Positions 8,790 to 16,649 of a DNA stretch of 64,000 nucleotides are shown in pieces. The position numbers and the translations under genes were made by a program. The notes beneath the pieces were generated by a model. It saw only the letters and a program-made list of their open reading frames with translations. It did no database searches and had not been told where the DNA came from. This DNA comes from Donghicola mangrovi. GTDB lineage: Bacteria > Pseudomonadota > Alphaproteobacteria > Rhodobacterales > Rhodobacteraceae. The stretch covers positions 62,001 through 126,000 of the forward strand of contig NZ_JABCJE010000007.1 of NCBI RefSeq assembly GCF_013377535.1, given 5' to 3'. How positions within the stretch are numbered: the stretch's first letter is position 1; every line of letters starts with the position of its first letter.

Positions 8790-8837
8790 TTTCTTGGTAA
8801 AAATACCCATGGCCGTAGGCCTGCGCCGCAAGGCGCA
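8790..8837 (-). terminator. Copy 3 of the repeated hairpin/GTATTTTTAC module
   Basis: On the minus strand: hairpin TGCGCC-TTGC-GGCGCA (8822-8837), a second small stem GGCC-TAC-GGCC (8811-8821), then CATGGGTATTTTTACCAAG. It lies between two convergent genes, the acyltransferase and rpsU, and may act as a second terminator for rpsU. Read on the plus strand, the GCAA-loop hairpin follows the acyltransferase stop. Confidence 0.55.
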
Positions 8838-8846
8838 CAAAGCAAA

Positions 8847-8871
8847 ACCCCCGCGGCGTCGCCTCGGGGGT
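8847..8871 (-). terminator. rpsU terminator (possibly bidirectional)
   Basis: ACCCCCG (8865-8871 on the minus strand) pairs with CGGGGGT (8847-8853) around an 11-base spacer, then TTTTG. On the plus strand the same stem is followed by CTCAATTCTTTTT, so it can also stop transcription from the left. Confidence 0.75.
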
Positions 8872-8902
8872 CTCAATTCTTTTTCAGTGCGACAAATGTC
8901 TA

Positions 8903-9106
8903 TTAGAGACCTTCGCGCTGGGCCTTTTTACGTGCCAGCTTGCGAGCGCGGCGAATCGCTTCTGCCTTCTCGCGTGCCTTCTTTTCAGAGGGCTTCTCGA
9001 AGTGCTGCTTAAGCTTCATTTCACGGAAAACGCCTTCACGTTGAAGCTTTTTCTTCAGGGCGCGGAGCGCCTGATCGACATTGTTGTCACGAACACTGAC
9101 CTGCAT
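8903..9106 (-). CDS. rpsU: 30S ribosomal protein S21
   Basis: A 67-residue basic protein. It begins [20 protein letters not shown] and ends in a lysine/arginine-rich tail ([15 protein letters not shown]), which is diagnostic of bS21. It binds the small ribosomal subunit near the anti-Shine-Dalgarno region. It is a single gene, divergent from the COQ9 gene. Confidence 0.97.
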   Translation of the reverse strand: MQVSVRDNNVDQALRALKKKLQREGVFREMKLKQHFEKPSEKKAREKAEAIRRARKLARKKAQREGL

Positions 9107-9217
9107 ACCGGTGTCACCACCTTTCTAGTCTAGAGTTTCAATCAATAGCAGGAAGTGGCCCTATAGCATCGGCGCCCTAGTTTGTCTAGCATCCGCACAA
9201 ACAGACGGAGCAGACAT

Positions 9218-9910
9218 ATGACCGACTCGCCCAAAGCACAGCTTCTCGACGCGATCAAGATGCACGTCCCCTTTGACGGCTGGACCCGCCCCGCGTTCGA
9301 GGCTGCCCTGTCCGACACAGGGATGGACCCCGTTCTGGCCCGCGCGGTCTGTCCGCGCGGCGCTGTCGATCTGGCGATTGCCTTCCATCAGGACGGCGAC
9401 GCGCAGATGCTGGACCGCATGGCGCAGCCCGATGTGGCCGAAATGAAGATCCGCGAAAAGATCACCTTTGCCGTCCGCACCCGACTGGAGCTGGTCGAGG
9501 ACAAGGAGTTGGTTCGCCGCGGCATGACCCTGTTCTCGCTGCCCCAGAATGCGGCGGATGGCTCGAAATTGGTCTGGCAGACCTGTGATGCGATCTGGAA
9601 TGCCATCGGCGACACTTCGGATGATGTGAACTGGTACACCAAGCGCGCGACCCTGGCGGGGGTCTATTCCTCGACCGTGCTCTATTGGCTGGGGGACGAC
9701 AGCGAGGGGCACGAGGCGACTTGGGCCTTCCTCGACCGCCGGATCGAGAACGTCATGCAGATAGAAAAGCTGAAAGCCACGGTGCGCAAAAGCCCCTTCC
9801 TGTCCAAGTTGATGGCTGGCCCGAATGCGGTACTTTCGCACATCAAGGCCCCTTCGCGCTTGAACGATCAGGGATTGCCAGGTCACATGGCCCCCAAATC
9901 CCAGAGCTGA
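9218..9910 (+). CDS. COQ9-family ubiquinone biosynthesis protein
   Basis: 230 residues. The segment LLDAIKMHVPFDGWTRPAFE at the N-terminus is typical of alphaproteobacterial COQ9, and DAIWNAIGDTSDDVNWYTKR lies in the conserved C-terminal part. COQ9 is a TetR-like fold that binds lipids and presents ubiquinone intermediates to COQ7. The ATG at 9218 has GGAG 7 bases upstream; an upstream in-frame start has no ribosome site. The next gene, 12 bases downstream, is a quinone-oxidoreductase-like protein. Confidence 0.85.
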   Translation: MTDSPKAQLLDAIKMHVPFDGWTRPAFEAALSDTGMDPVLARAVCPRGAVDLAIAFHQDGDAQMLDRMAQPDVAEMKIREKITFAVRTRLELVEDKELVRRGMTLFSLPQNAADGSKLVWQTCDAIWNAIGDTSDDVNWYTKRATLAGVYSSTVLYWLGDDSEGHEATWAFLDRRIENVMQIEKLKATVRKSPFLSKLMAGPNAVLSHIKAPSRLNDQGLPGHMAPKSQS

Positions 9911-9922
9911 CCCGAGGACGAG

Positions 9923-10903
9923 ATGACCCAAGACATGCGCGTGATCGAAATCGCCAAACCCGGCGGTCCCGAAGTGTTGACCCCTGCGCGGCGCCCTATT
10001 CCCGAGCCCAAGGCAGGCGAGGTTGTGATCCGCGTGGCCTATGCCGGTGTGAACCGTCCTGACGCGCTGCAACGTGCGGGGCTCTATAATCCGCCTCCGG
10101 GTGCCAGCGATCTGCCGGGCCTAGAGGCGTCGGGCGAGATTAGCGCAGTGGGCGAGGGTGTGTCGGGCCTGAAGGTCGGCGATCAGGTTTGCGCTCTGCT
10201 GCCTGGTGGTGGCTATGCGGAATACGTGGCGACCCCTGCGGCCCACTGCCTGCCAGTGCCCGAGGGCATGTCCATGGATCAGGCCGCTTGTCTGCCCGAG
10301 ACGTTTTTCACCGTATGGTCCAACGTGTTCCAGCGCGGCGGCTTGCAGGCCGGTGAGCGGTTCCTGATCCACGGCGGCTCGTCGGGCATCGGTACGACGG
10401 CGATCCAGCTGGCCCGCCATTTCGGTGCCCGCGTCTTCGCCACCGCCGGATCGGCCGAGAAATGCGCCGCCTGCGTGGAGCTTGGGGCCGAGCGCGCCAT
10501 CAACTACCGCGAAGAGGATTACGTGGACGTTCTGCGGGCCGAAGGCGGGGCGAACCTGATCCTCGATATGGTTGGGGGCGATTACCTGCCGCGCAACGTC
10601 AAAGCCTTGGCCGATGACGGGCGTCTGGTGCAGATCGCCTTCCTTCAAGGGCCGAAGGTCGAGCTGAACTTTGCCCAAGTCATGATGCGCCGCCTGACCA
10701 TCACCGGCAGCACCCTGCGCCCTCAGAGCGATCTGGCCAAGGCGCACATCGCCGCGGAACTGCGCGAAAAGGTCTGGCCGCTGCTGAGCGCCGGCCAGAT
10801 CAAGCCCGTGATGGATAGCGAATTCGCGCTGGATCAGGCCTCTGATGCCCATGCCCGCATGGAAAGCAGCGGGCATATCGGCAAGATCGTCCTGAAGGTC
10901 TGA
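9923..10903 (+). CDS. NAD(P)H-quinone oxidoreductase, zinc-free MDR family
   Basis: A 326-residue medium-chain dehydrogenase/reductase of the quinone oxidoreductase (PIG3/QOR) subfamily. It has a GroES-like N-terminal half with NRPDALQRAGLYNPPPG, then the Rossmann signature GGSSGIGTTAIQLA (about residues 149-162). The catalytic-zinc ligands of true alcohol dehydrogenases are absent. It probably reduces quinones or enones with NADPH. It is co-directional with and 12 bases after the COQ9 gene, probably one transcript. Confidence 0.88.
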   Translation: MTQDMRVIEIAKPGGPEVLTPARRPIPEPKAGEVVIRVAYAGVNRPDALQRAGLYNPPPGASDLPGLEASGEISAVGEGVSGLKVGDQVCALLPGGGYAEYVATPAAHCLPVPEGMSMDQAACLPETFFTVWSNVFQRGGLQAGERFLIHGGSSGIGTTAIQLARHFGARVFATAGSAEKCAACVELGAERAINYREEDYVDVLRAEGGANLILDMVGGDYLPRNVKALADDGRLVQIAFLQGPKVELNFAQVMMRRLTITGSTLRPQSDLAKAHIAAELREKVWPLLSAGQIKPVMDSEFALDQASDAHARMESSGHIGKIVLKV

Positions 10904-10918
10904 CCCACTCGTTCGCCC

Positions 10919-11542
10919 CTAGCGGATAGGGGCGAACAGCGCATCCTTCAGCGTGCAGTCCTTGACCACATCGCGGCCACAGGGGACGGGTTCCAGATCC
11001 TTGGACAGACACACACGGACCTCGTGAATGCGGCGGTCCGTGCAGGTCACGGTCAACATGTCCGGCTCGAACTGGGGATTCGCCTTGATGAAGGCTTCCT
11101 CGATCAGGGTGGCGGGCAGTTTGACCTCTTTGTCCAGTTTGCGGAACACATCGGGGCGCTTCACCGAATTGTAAGCGCGGCGCGACAGGTCGAAATAGGC
11201 GGTCGAGCTCAGTCCGGCGCAGACGCCGTGTTTCTTCCACTGGTGCCAAGCGAGCCCGCCAGAGCCCATGATGTCCGCCATCGCATCGGTTTCACGGCGC
11301 GACGGGGCGCGCTCTAGCGTATTGCAATAACTGGGATATCCGCGGTGAAATTGCGGCCAAAGGCCATGCAGGCTCCACCCTAGATCGGTGTCGCACTGTT
11401 CCGCATCGCGGGCGTCCCCTTCGATGGCGCACCACGAGGGCGACCAACTCAGGGACATGACGTAGTAATCGAACTCGCCTGCCTTTTCACCCTCGGCCTG
11501 AGCCATCACGGCCGATAGTAGCAGTACCCATACCCAACGCAT
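10919..11542 (-). CDS. Ribonuclease T2 family protein, secreted
   Basis: 207 residues with a clear Sec signal peptide (MRWVWVLLLSAVMAQA). Both catalytic motifs of RNase T2 are visible: CAS I SLHGLWPQF (about residues 57-65) and CAS II WHQWKKHGVC (about 101-110), each supplying an active-site histidine. There are several cysteines for disulfides. It cleaves RNA through 2',3'-cyclic phosphates in the periplasm or outside. The ATG at 11542 follows AGGAAAAGGG; an upstream in-frame GTG would add a basic stretch in front of the signal peptide. It is convergent with the quinone reductase gene. Confidence 0.9.
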   Translation of the reverse strand: MRWVWVLLLSAVMAQAEGEKAGEFDYYVMSLSWSPSWCAIEGDARDAEQCDTDLGWSLHGLWPQFHRGYPSYCNTLERAPSRRETDAMADIMGSGGLAWHQWKKHGVCAGLSSTAYFDLSRRAYNSVKRPDVFRKLDKEVKLPATLIEEAFIKANPQFEPDMLTVTCTDRRIHEVRVCLSKDLEPVPCGRDVVKDCTLKDALFAPIR

Positions 11543-11671
11543 TTGCCCTTTTCCTTTTGGCCGTTTCACGCTATATCGCCCTCTAGTTCCCCGTAAAATG
11601 TGAACAGTTCCGCCGCGGCGGGACAGCCCCGAAGGCGGGCGACGGGGGAAGTCTATTCAAGGAGTGACCAC

Positions 11672-12427
11672 ATGGGCAAACCGATCATGGCGAAGGCAAC
11701 GGCTGTATGGCTCGTTGACAACACCACTCTGTCGTTCAAGCAGATCGCAGATTTCGTCGGCATGCACGAGCTCGAGATTCAGGGCATTGCGGACGGCGAT
11801 GTGGCCGGTTCGGTGCGTGGTTTCGACCCGATCGCGAACAACCAGCTGGACGCCGACGAGATCAAGCGCGCAGAGGCGAACCCCCTGCAGAAGCTGAAGC
11901 TGAAGTTCAACAAAGCGGCCCAGGGCGAAGAAAAGCGTCGTGGCCCCCGCTACACCCCGCTGTCCAAGCGTCAGGACCGTCCCGCGTCGATCCTGTGGCT
12001 GGTCAAGTTCCACCCCGAGCTGGCAGACGCACAGATCGCCAAGCTGGTTGGTACCACCAAACCGACCATCGCTGCGATCCGCGAGCGGACCCACTGGAAC
12101 ATCGCCAACATCAACCCGATCGACCCCGTCGCTCTGGGCCTGTGTAAGCAGTCGGAATTGGACCTCGCCGTTCAGAAAGCCGCCGAGAAGCGCCGTGCCG
12201 AAGGCGTGATGACCGACGACGAGCGTCGCGCACTGGTCAGCACCGAGGCGAGCCTCGCGATGGACTCGTCCGAGCCCCGTCTGCCCACCGCGATCGAAGG
12301 TCTGGAAACCTTCAGCTTCGGCAGCTCGCAGGACGAAGAAGAAGAGACCCGCTTCGACGACAGCCGCAGCGCGGACAGCTTCTTTAACCTGCCCGCGTCG
12401 AGCGACGACGAGGACGACGACGAATAA
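11672..12427 (+). CDS. trcR: TrcR-type cell-cycle transcriptional regulator (DUF1013)
   Basis: A 251-residue soluble protein found throughout alphaproteobacteria and known as DUF1013/TrcR. Its first half holds two helix-turn-helix-like segments: TLSFKQIADFVGMHELEIQGI (about 16-36) and DAQIAKLVGTTKPTIAAIRE. The C-terminus is very acidic, ending in DDEDDDE. TrcR associates with RNA polymerase and transcription of cell-cycle genes in Caulobacter. AAGGAG sits 7 bases before the ATG at 11672; an earlier in-frame start would add 24 residues without family similarity. It is followed by a strong terminator. Confidence 0.9.
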   Translation: MGKPIMAKATAVWLVDNTTLSFKQIADFVGMHELEIQGIADGDVAGSVRGFDPIANNQLDADEIKRAEANPLQKLKLKFNKAAQGEEKRRGPRYTPLSKRQDRPASILWLVKFHPELADAQIAKLVGTTKPTIAAIRERTHWNIANINPIDPVALGLCKQSELDLAVQKAAEKRRAEGVMTDDERRALVSTEASLAMDSSEPRLPTAIEGLETFSFGSSQDEEEETRFDDSRSADSFFNLPASSDDEDDDE

Positions 12428-12450
12428 GTCGCCAATCAGAACACACGAAA

Positions 12451-12475
12451 AACCCGGCCTTGCGCCGGGTTTTTT
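12451..12475 (+). terminator. Rho-independent terminator after trcR
   Basis: AACCCGGC (12451-12458) pairs with GCCGGGTT (12464-12471), followed by TTTTTTG. A textbook hairpin plus U-tract 23 bases after the stop codon. Confidence 0.9.
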
Positions 12476-12497
12476 GTTGTCTGCGATTTGGGGCGGA

Positions 12498-12842
12498 TCA
12501 GTAGACCGGCACCTGATTGTGGGCGATCAGTTGCCAACCCGCGTCGGCCTCGCAGTAGGTCGAGCTGCACAGCGCGCGATAGGTGTCGTCGCCGCGCTGG
12601 GCGACGGCCTCGTAGGCCAGCACAAACGCCGAGCCATGCTTCATAGCGATCTCGTCTTCAAAGGAAACGGAATCCCAACGGGGCGCGTTCTGGATGATTT
12701 CCAGAATGTCGGGCCGGTTCAGGATGCCAGCGGGTTTGGGCAGCACCATCACTGCATCATCCGCCATAGTGTCACGATAGAATGCCGGACCATCGAGCCA
12801 GAAGCGTTCTTCGTCCTGCCAGCGATCACGTTCTACGGTCAT
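12498..12842 (-). CDS. Small NTF2-like (DUF4440/SnoaL-type) protein
   Basis: A 114-residue soluble protein rich in tryptophan and aromatic residues. The pattern ERFWLDGPAFYRDTMADDAVMVLP near the start and the ending TYCEADAGWQLIAHNQVPVY fit the cone-shaped NTF2-like fold used by DUF4440 proteins. No catalytic residues can be named. GAGG sits 7 bases before the ATG. It is convergent with trcR, with an AT-rich gap of 67 bases to recR. The function is unknown. Confidence 0.65.
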   Translation of the reverse strand: MTVERDRWQDEERFWLDGPAFYRDTMADDAVMVLPKPAGILNRPDILEIIQNAPRWDSVSFEDEIAMKHGSAFVLAYEAVAQRGDDTYRALCSSTYCEADAGWQLIAHNQVPVY

Positions 12843-12909
12843 TGTAATGCCTCAATAAATTTCCGGTTAGAGAACCCGGTGAAGCAAGATTAGTTCCATT
12901 TTATTAAAA

Positions 12910-13503
12910 TTAAATTGATCTGCGTGCTTTTAGCGCGGCTGAAATGGTGCCGTCGTCCAAATAGTCCAATTCTCCGCCGATCGGCACGCCCTGCGCCAGC
13001 GAAGTTATGCGCACGCGGCCCTCTAATTGGTCGGCGATGTAATGCGCGGTTGTCTGGCCGTCCACTGTGGCGTTCAATGCAAGGATGATTTCGGTCACCC
13101 CCTCATTGTTGATTCGGGCAACCAATTGGGGGATGCGGATATCCTCGGGCCCGATATCATCCAGCGCCGAGAGCGTCCCGCCAAGCACGTGATAGCGGCC
13201 ACTGAACGCGCCGCCCCGCTCCATCGCCCACAGATCGCTGACGTCCTGCACAACGCAAATCTCGCCAGTCGCGCGCTTTTCCGAGCGGCAGATATCGCAG
13301 ACGTCCTCGGTCCCGATATTCCCGCAGTTCAGACATTCGCGGGCAGAGGCGGCAACCTTGGCCATCTGGTCGGCAAGAGGGGCCAACAGCTGCCCCCGCT
13401 TGCGGATCATTTGCAGCACCGCACGACGGGCCGAACGCGGCCCCAGACCCGGCAGGCGGGCCATCATCTCGATCAATTTGTCGATGTCGCGGGTGCTGCT
13501 CAT
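12910..13503 (-). CDS. recR: Recombination mediator protein RecR
   Basis: A 197-residue protein. It opens with a helix-hairpin-helix region ([16 protein letters not shown]), then a C4 zinc finger ([16 protein letters not shown], about residues 57-72), then a Toprim domain starting at about residue 80. With RecF and RecO it loads RecA on gapped DNA. It starts 4 bases after the ybaB stop and is the last gene of dnaX-ybaB-recR, a widely conserved operon. Confidence 0.97.
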   Translation of the reverse strand: MSSTRDIDKLIEMMARLPGLGPRSARRAVLQMIRKRGQLLAPLADQMAKVAASARECLNCGNIGTEDVCDICRSEKRATGEICVVQDVSDLWAMERGGAFSGRYHVLGGTLSALDDIGPEDIRIPQLVARINNEGVTEIILALNATVDGQTTAHYIADQLEGRVRITSLAQGVPIGGELDYLDDGTISAALKARRSI

Positions 13504-13507
13504 GGGA

Positions 13508-13852
13508 TCAGAACGGCAGCTTCATGTCCGCAGGCAGGCCCATTTCTGCGGCCATCTTCTGCATCTCTTCGGCGGCTTTGGCTTGCGCCTTGTCCTGCGC
13601 GTTCGAGATCGCGGCAAGGATCAGATCCTCGACCACTTCTTTGTCTTCGGCGCTGAAAATCGAGGGGTCGATGTCCAGTGCTTTGACCTTGCCTTTGGCG
13701 TTCGCCGTGGCCTTGACCATGCCCGCGCCAGCCTCGCCGGTGACAGTCATGTTGTCCATTTCTTCCTGAAGCTGGGCCATTTTGGATTGCATTTCCTTGG
13801 CCGCGCTCAGCATTTTGGTCATGTCGCCTAGACCGCCCAAACCTTTGAACAT
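13508..13852 (-). CDS. ybaB: YbaB/EbfC nucleoid-associated protein
   Basis: A 114-residue small DNA-binding protein. It starts [20 protein letters not shown] with a methionine- and lysine-rich coiled helix, followed by the conserved strands around [36 protein letters not shown] gives a strong start; the reading frame upstream is open but overlaps dnaX out of frame. It sits between dnaX and recR as in most bacteria. Confidence 0.95.
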   Translation of the reverse strand: MFKGLGGLGDMTKMLSAAKEMQSKMAQLQEEMDNMTVTGEAGAGMVKATANAKGKVKALDIDPSIFSAEDKEVVEDLILAAISNAQDKAQAKAAEEMQKMAAEMGLPADMKLPF

Positions 13853-13877
13853 TTGGTCATCTCCTGTTTTCGGGGGA

Positions 13878-15632
13878 TTACTGATCCTCGAAAGGATCCC
13901 ATTCGTCTTCGACTTCGGGCAGGGCTTCTGACATGGCCTCTGCCTGTTGGTCCGCCTGACTGCGGATTTCGGTGATCTGCGCCTTCGGGAACAGGGCCAG
14001 CACGGCCTTGAACATGGGATGGGCCTCTGCCTCTTTGCGCAGGGCAAGGGCGGCAGCATCGCGCACCTCGGCAATGGTCTCGCCACCGCCAGAGTTTACC
14101 ACGATCACGGCCCAACGGGCACCCGTCCAGTTCTGCAACCGCGCCCCAAGGCGCTGCGCCAGATCGCGGGGCGCCTGATCGGTCATCTCGCATTCGATCC
14201 GGCCAGGGCTGTATTTTGCGAGGCGGAAGTAATTCTCGACCTCGATCAGCAGCTTCACGTCGCGGTGGGTGCGGATCAACTCCAGCACGTTTTCAAAGGT
14301 GGCATAGGCCGCCAGCGGGCTGGCCTGCACCACAGCGGGTTGCGCGCCACCACGGGCCACGGGGCCGGTGGGCGCGGAATGGGTCGGTGCGGGCATCTGG
14401 CTGCGGGCGGTCACCGTGCCACCGCCGCCACCAGCGGGGCCACCAGTCGGCGCGGGGCCACGCGGCGGGTCCTGTTGCAGCTTGCGCACCAGTTCTTCGG
14501 GGCTGGGCAGCTCGGCCACGTGGGTCAGCCGAATGATCGCCATCTCGGCCGCCATCATAGCGTTGGGCGCGGCGCTGACTTCCTCCAGCGCCTTGAGCAG
14601 CATCTGCCACATCCGCGTCATCGAGCGGATTGGCAAACGGTTCGCCAGATCAACACCGCGGCGACGCTCGTCGGGGCTGATGGTCGGGTCCTCGGCGGCA
14701 TCAGGTGTGATCTTCACCACGCTGATCCAATGGGTGATCTCGGCCATATCGCGCAGCACGGCCAAGGGATCGGCCCCATCCGCATACTGCGCCCCCAGTT
14801 CGGTCAGCGCCCCGGCGGCGTCCCCGCCCATGACCATCTCGAACAGGTCCATCACGCGGCTGCGGTCCGCCAGACCCAGCATCGCGCGCACCTGATCCGC
14901 CGTTGTCTCACCAGCCCCATGGCTGATCGCCTGATCCAAGAGCGAGGTCGCATCCCGCGCAGACCCTTCGGCCGCCCGCGTGATCAGCGCCAAAGCATCA
15001 TCAGAAATCTCGGCGCTTTCAGCCGTGGCGATCTTGCGCAGCAGTGCAATCATCACCTCTGGCTCGATCCGGCGCAGGTCGAACCGCTGACAGCGGGACA
15101 GAACCGTCACAGGCACCTTGCGGATCTCGGTCGTCGCAAAGATGAACTTCACATGGGCCGGAGGCTCCTCCAGCGTCTTCAGCAGCGCATTGAACGCACT
15201 GTTCGACAGCATGTGAACTTCGTCGATGATATAGATTTTGTATCGAGCCGAGGCCGCCCGATAATGCACAGAATCGATGATCTCGCGGATATCGCCCACA
15301 CCGGTGCGCGAGGCCGCGTCCATCTCCATGACGTCGACGTGACGCCCTTCCATAATCGCGGTGCAATGCTCGCACTGACCACAAGGCTCGGTCGTCGGCC
15401 CGCCATTCCCGTCCGGCCCGATGCAGTTCATGCCCTTGGCAATGATCCGCGCGGTGGTCGTCTTCCCGGTCCCGCGAATACCGGTCATGATGAACGCCTG
15501 CGCAATCCGGTCCGCCGCAAAGGCGTTCTTCAGCGTGCGCACCATCGCGTCCTGACCGACCAGATCGGCAAAGGTTTCGGGGCGGTATTTCCGCGCCAGC
15601 ACCTGATAGGCAGTCTGTCCGGTCTCGCTCAT
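13878..15632 (-). CDS. dnaX: DNA polymerase III subunits gamma and tau
   Basis: A 584-residue clamp-loader ATPase. Walker A GIRGTGKTTTARII lies near residue 50, the zinc module includes CGQCEHC, Walker B/DExx is IIDEVHML, and the SRC motif is LSRCQRF. The region after about residue 390 is Gly/Pro/Ala-rich and linker-like, and the C-terminus is acidic (DEWDPFEDQ). I chose the ATG at 15632 (MSETGQTAYQ), preceded by GAGAGG. No A-rich slippery site for a programmed frameshift was seen, so a separate gamma form is not evident. Confidence 0.97.
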   Translation of the reverse strand: MSETGQTAYQVLARKYRPETFADLVGQDAMVRTLKNAFAADRIAQAFIMTGIRGTGKTTTARIIAKGMNCIGPDGNGGPTTEPCGQCEHCTAIMEGRHVDVMEMDAASRTGVGDIREIIDSVHYRAASARYKIYIIDEVHMLSNSAFNALLKTLEEPPAHVKFIFATTEIRKVPVTVLSRCQRFDLRRIEPEVMIALLRKIATAESAEISDDALALITRAAEGSARDATSLLDQAISHGAGETTADQVRAMLGLADRSRVMDLFEMVMGGDAAGALTELGAQYADGADPLAVLRDMAEITHWISVVKITPDAAEDPTISPDERRRGVDLANRLPIRSMTRMWQMLLKALEEVSAAPNAMMAAEMAIIRLTHVAELPSPEELVRKLQQDPPRGPAPTGGPAGGGGGTVTARSQMPAPTHSAPTGPVARGGAQPAVVQASPLAAYATFENVLELIRTHRDVKLLIEVENYFRLAKYSPGRIECEMTDQAPRDLAQRLGARLQNWTGARWAVIVVNSGGGETIAEVRDAAALALRKEAEAHPMFKAVLALFPKAQITEIRSQADQQAEAMSEALPEVEDEWDPFEDQ

Positions 15633-15696
15633 GGGGCCTCTCAATTCTTCCGTGGCAAACCTAAGGCTCACCCTGTCAAAGGTCCAGCGCCCCTGC

Positions 15697-15760
15697 TTTC
15701 TTCTTCGTAAAAATACTCTGGGGGAGGCGCGCGCCAGCGCGACGGGGGCAAAGCCCCCAC
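15697..15760 (-). terminator. Copy 2 of the repeated hairpin/GTATTTTTAC module, downstream of ffs
   Basis: Read on the minus strand after the SRP RNA: GGGGGC-TTT-GCCCCC stem (15745-15759), a second GC-rich stem around 15727-15742, CTCCCCC, then GAGTATTTTTACGAAGAAG. It is probably the terminator for the SRP RNA and sits just before dnaX. Confidence 0.65.
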
Positions 15761-15800
15761 TGACGCGGGTTCCACGAAATCAGAATGTCGGGGAATAAGG

Positions 15801-15896
15801 TGAGAGGTTGAACATCGACCCAAGCGGGGCTCGTTGCGGCTGCTTCCTTCCGGACCTGACCGGGTTGGCGAGGCGCTCGCCCGCGCCAACCTCTCA
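15801..15896 (-). ncRNA. ffs: Bacterial signal recognition particle RNA (4.5S, small type)
   Basis: The minus strand contains the invariant apical-domain sequence GGTCAGGTCCGGAAGGAAGC followed by AGCC. The two ends pair perfectly over 10 bases: TGAGAGGTTG at the 5' end with CAACCTCTCA at the 3' end, giving a single long hairpin of 96 nt. The RNA binds Ffh and targets nascent membrane proteins. Position upstream of dnaX is typical of alphaproteobacteria. Exact mature ends are inferred from the pairing. Confidence 0.95.
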
Positions 15897-15942
15897 AGAC
15901 CTCACTTAGTGCCTCTGTCCGCAGATTGCAAGAGGGCAGGGA

Positions 15943-16584
15943 TCAGGCCCCGATACCCGCCCATTTCAGCCCCGACAGCAGGTCATCGGCCACAAAATGC
16001 GCAAACCGGCGGGACGAGGGGATCACGTCAGGCACCTGAATCACGGTCAGGCCAGCCGCAAAAGCCGCCTGCGCGCCGGTTTCCGAATCCTCGAACGCCA
16101 GCGCACGGCCCGGGGTGACCCCCAGCTTTTGCGCGGCCAGCAAATAGGGCTCCGGCGCGGGCTTGGCGCGCTCCACATGGGCGACGGTCACCACCACGTC
16201 GAAATAGGCGTCCAGCCCCGTCACCGACATCTTCAGCTCTGCCTCGCCCTGCTGGGATGAGGTGCAGATCGCCTTGGGCAGACCAGCCGCGTCCACCGCG
16301 GCCAGCGCATCCAGCAGGCCTGGCTTGTGGGGAATGCCGTCCGAATACAGATCGCCAACGACCTCTTCCCAGCGGCGGTTGATCGCATCCATGTCCACGT
16401 CCGCATAATGGGCGCGGATGATCTTGCCGCCAGAGGCTTTGTCCTTGCCGACCAGCTGGTGGAACAGGTCCTCTTCCAGTACGATGCCCTGCTCGGCAAA
16501 GGCGATGCGTCCCGCCTGCCACCCCAGTGCCTCGGTGTCGATCAGCGTCCCGTCGAGATCAAAAATAACCGCGTCAAACTTCAT
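15943..16584 (-). CDS. HAD-superfamily hydrolase (phosphatase/phosphoglucomutase-like)
   Basis: A 213-residue soluble enzyme with the HAD motifs in order: motif I DLDGTLIDTEA (about residues 9-19), a helical cap, motif II serine/threonine in CTSSQQ, motif III lysine in ERAKPAPEPYL, and motif IV in AFEDSETGAQAA. It resembles the YcjU/GPH-like phosphatases of subfamily IA. The substrate is unknown. AGGAG sits 6 bases before the ATG. It lies downstream of cpdB but behind a terminator-like hairpin. Confidence 0.85.
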   Translation of the reverse strand: MKFDAVIFDLDGTLIDTEALGWQAGRIAFAEQGIVLEEDLFHQLVGKDKASGGKIIRAHYADVDMDAINRRWEEVVGDLYSDGIPHKPGLLDALAAVDAAGLPKAICTSSQQGEAELKMSVTGLDAYFDVVVTVAHVERAKPAPEPYLLAAQKLGVTPGRALAFEDSETGAQAAFAAGLTVIQVPDVIPSSRRFAHFVADDLLSGLKWAGIGA

Positions 16585-16606
16585 TACGCTCTCCTGACAG
16601 CAAGAA

Positions 16607-16624
16607 GGGCGCCGCAGGGCGCCC
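16607..16624 (-). terminator. Hairpin between cpdB and the HAD gene
   Basis: GGGCGCC-CTGC-GGCGCCC on the minus strand, followed by TTCTTGCT. It lies 25 bases after the cpdB stop codon and just before the ribosome site of the HAD gene. The U-tract is weak. Confidence 0.55.
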
Positions 16625-16649
16625 CTCGATCGAAGTTACCGCTATCAGC

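Noticed and set aside
13878-15632. Programmed frameshift in dnaX producing gamma
   Set aside because: I looked for an A-rich slippery heptamer with a following hairpin in the middle of the gene and did not see one.
13947-15710. A long open frame on the plus strand opposite dnaX
   Set aside because: It is the antisense frame of a GC-rich gene, rich in His, Arg, Gly and Gln, with no domain pattern, while dnaX on the other strand has all clamp-loader motifs.
15668-15897. Short open frames upstream of dnaX
   Set aside because: They cover the SRP RNA and the repeated terminator module, which explain the sequence.
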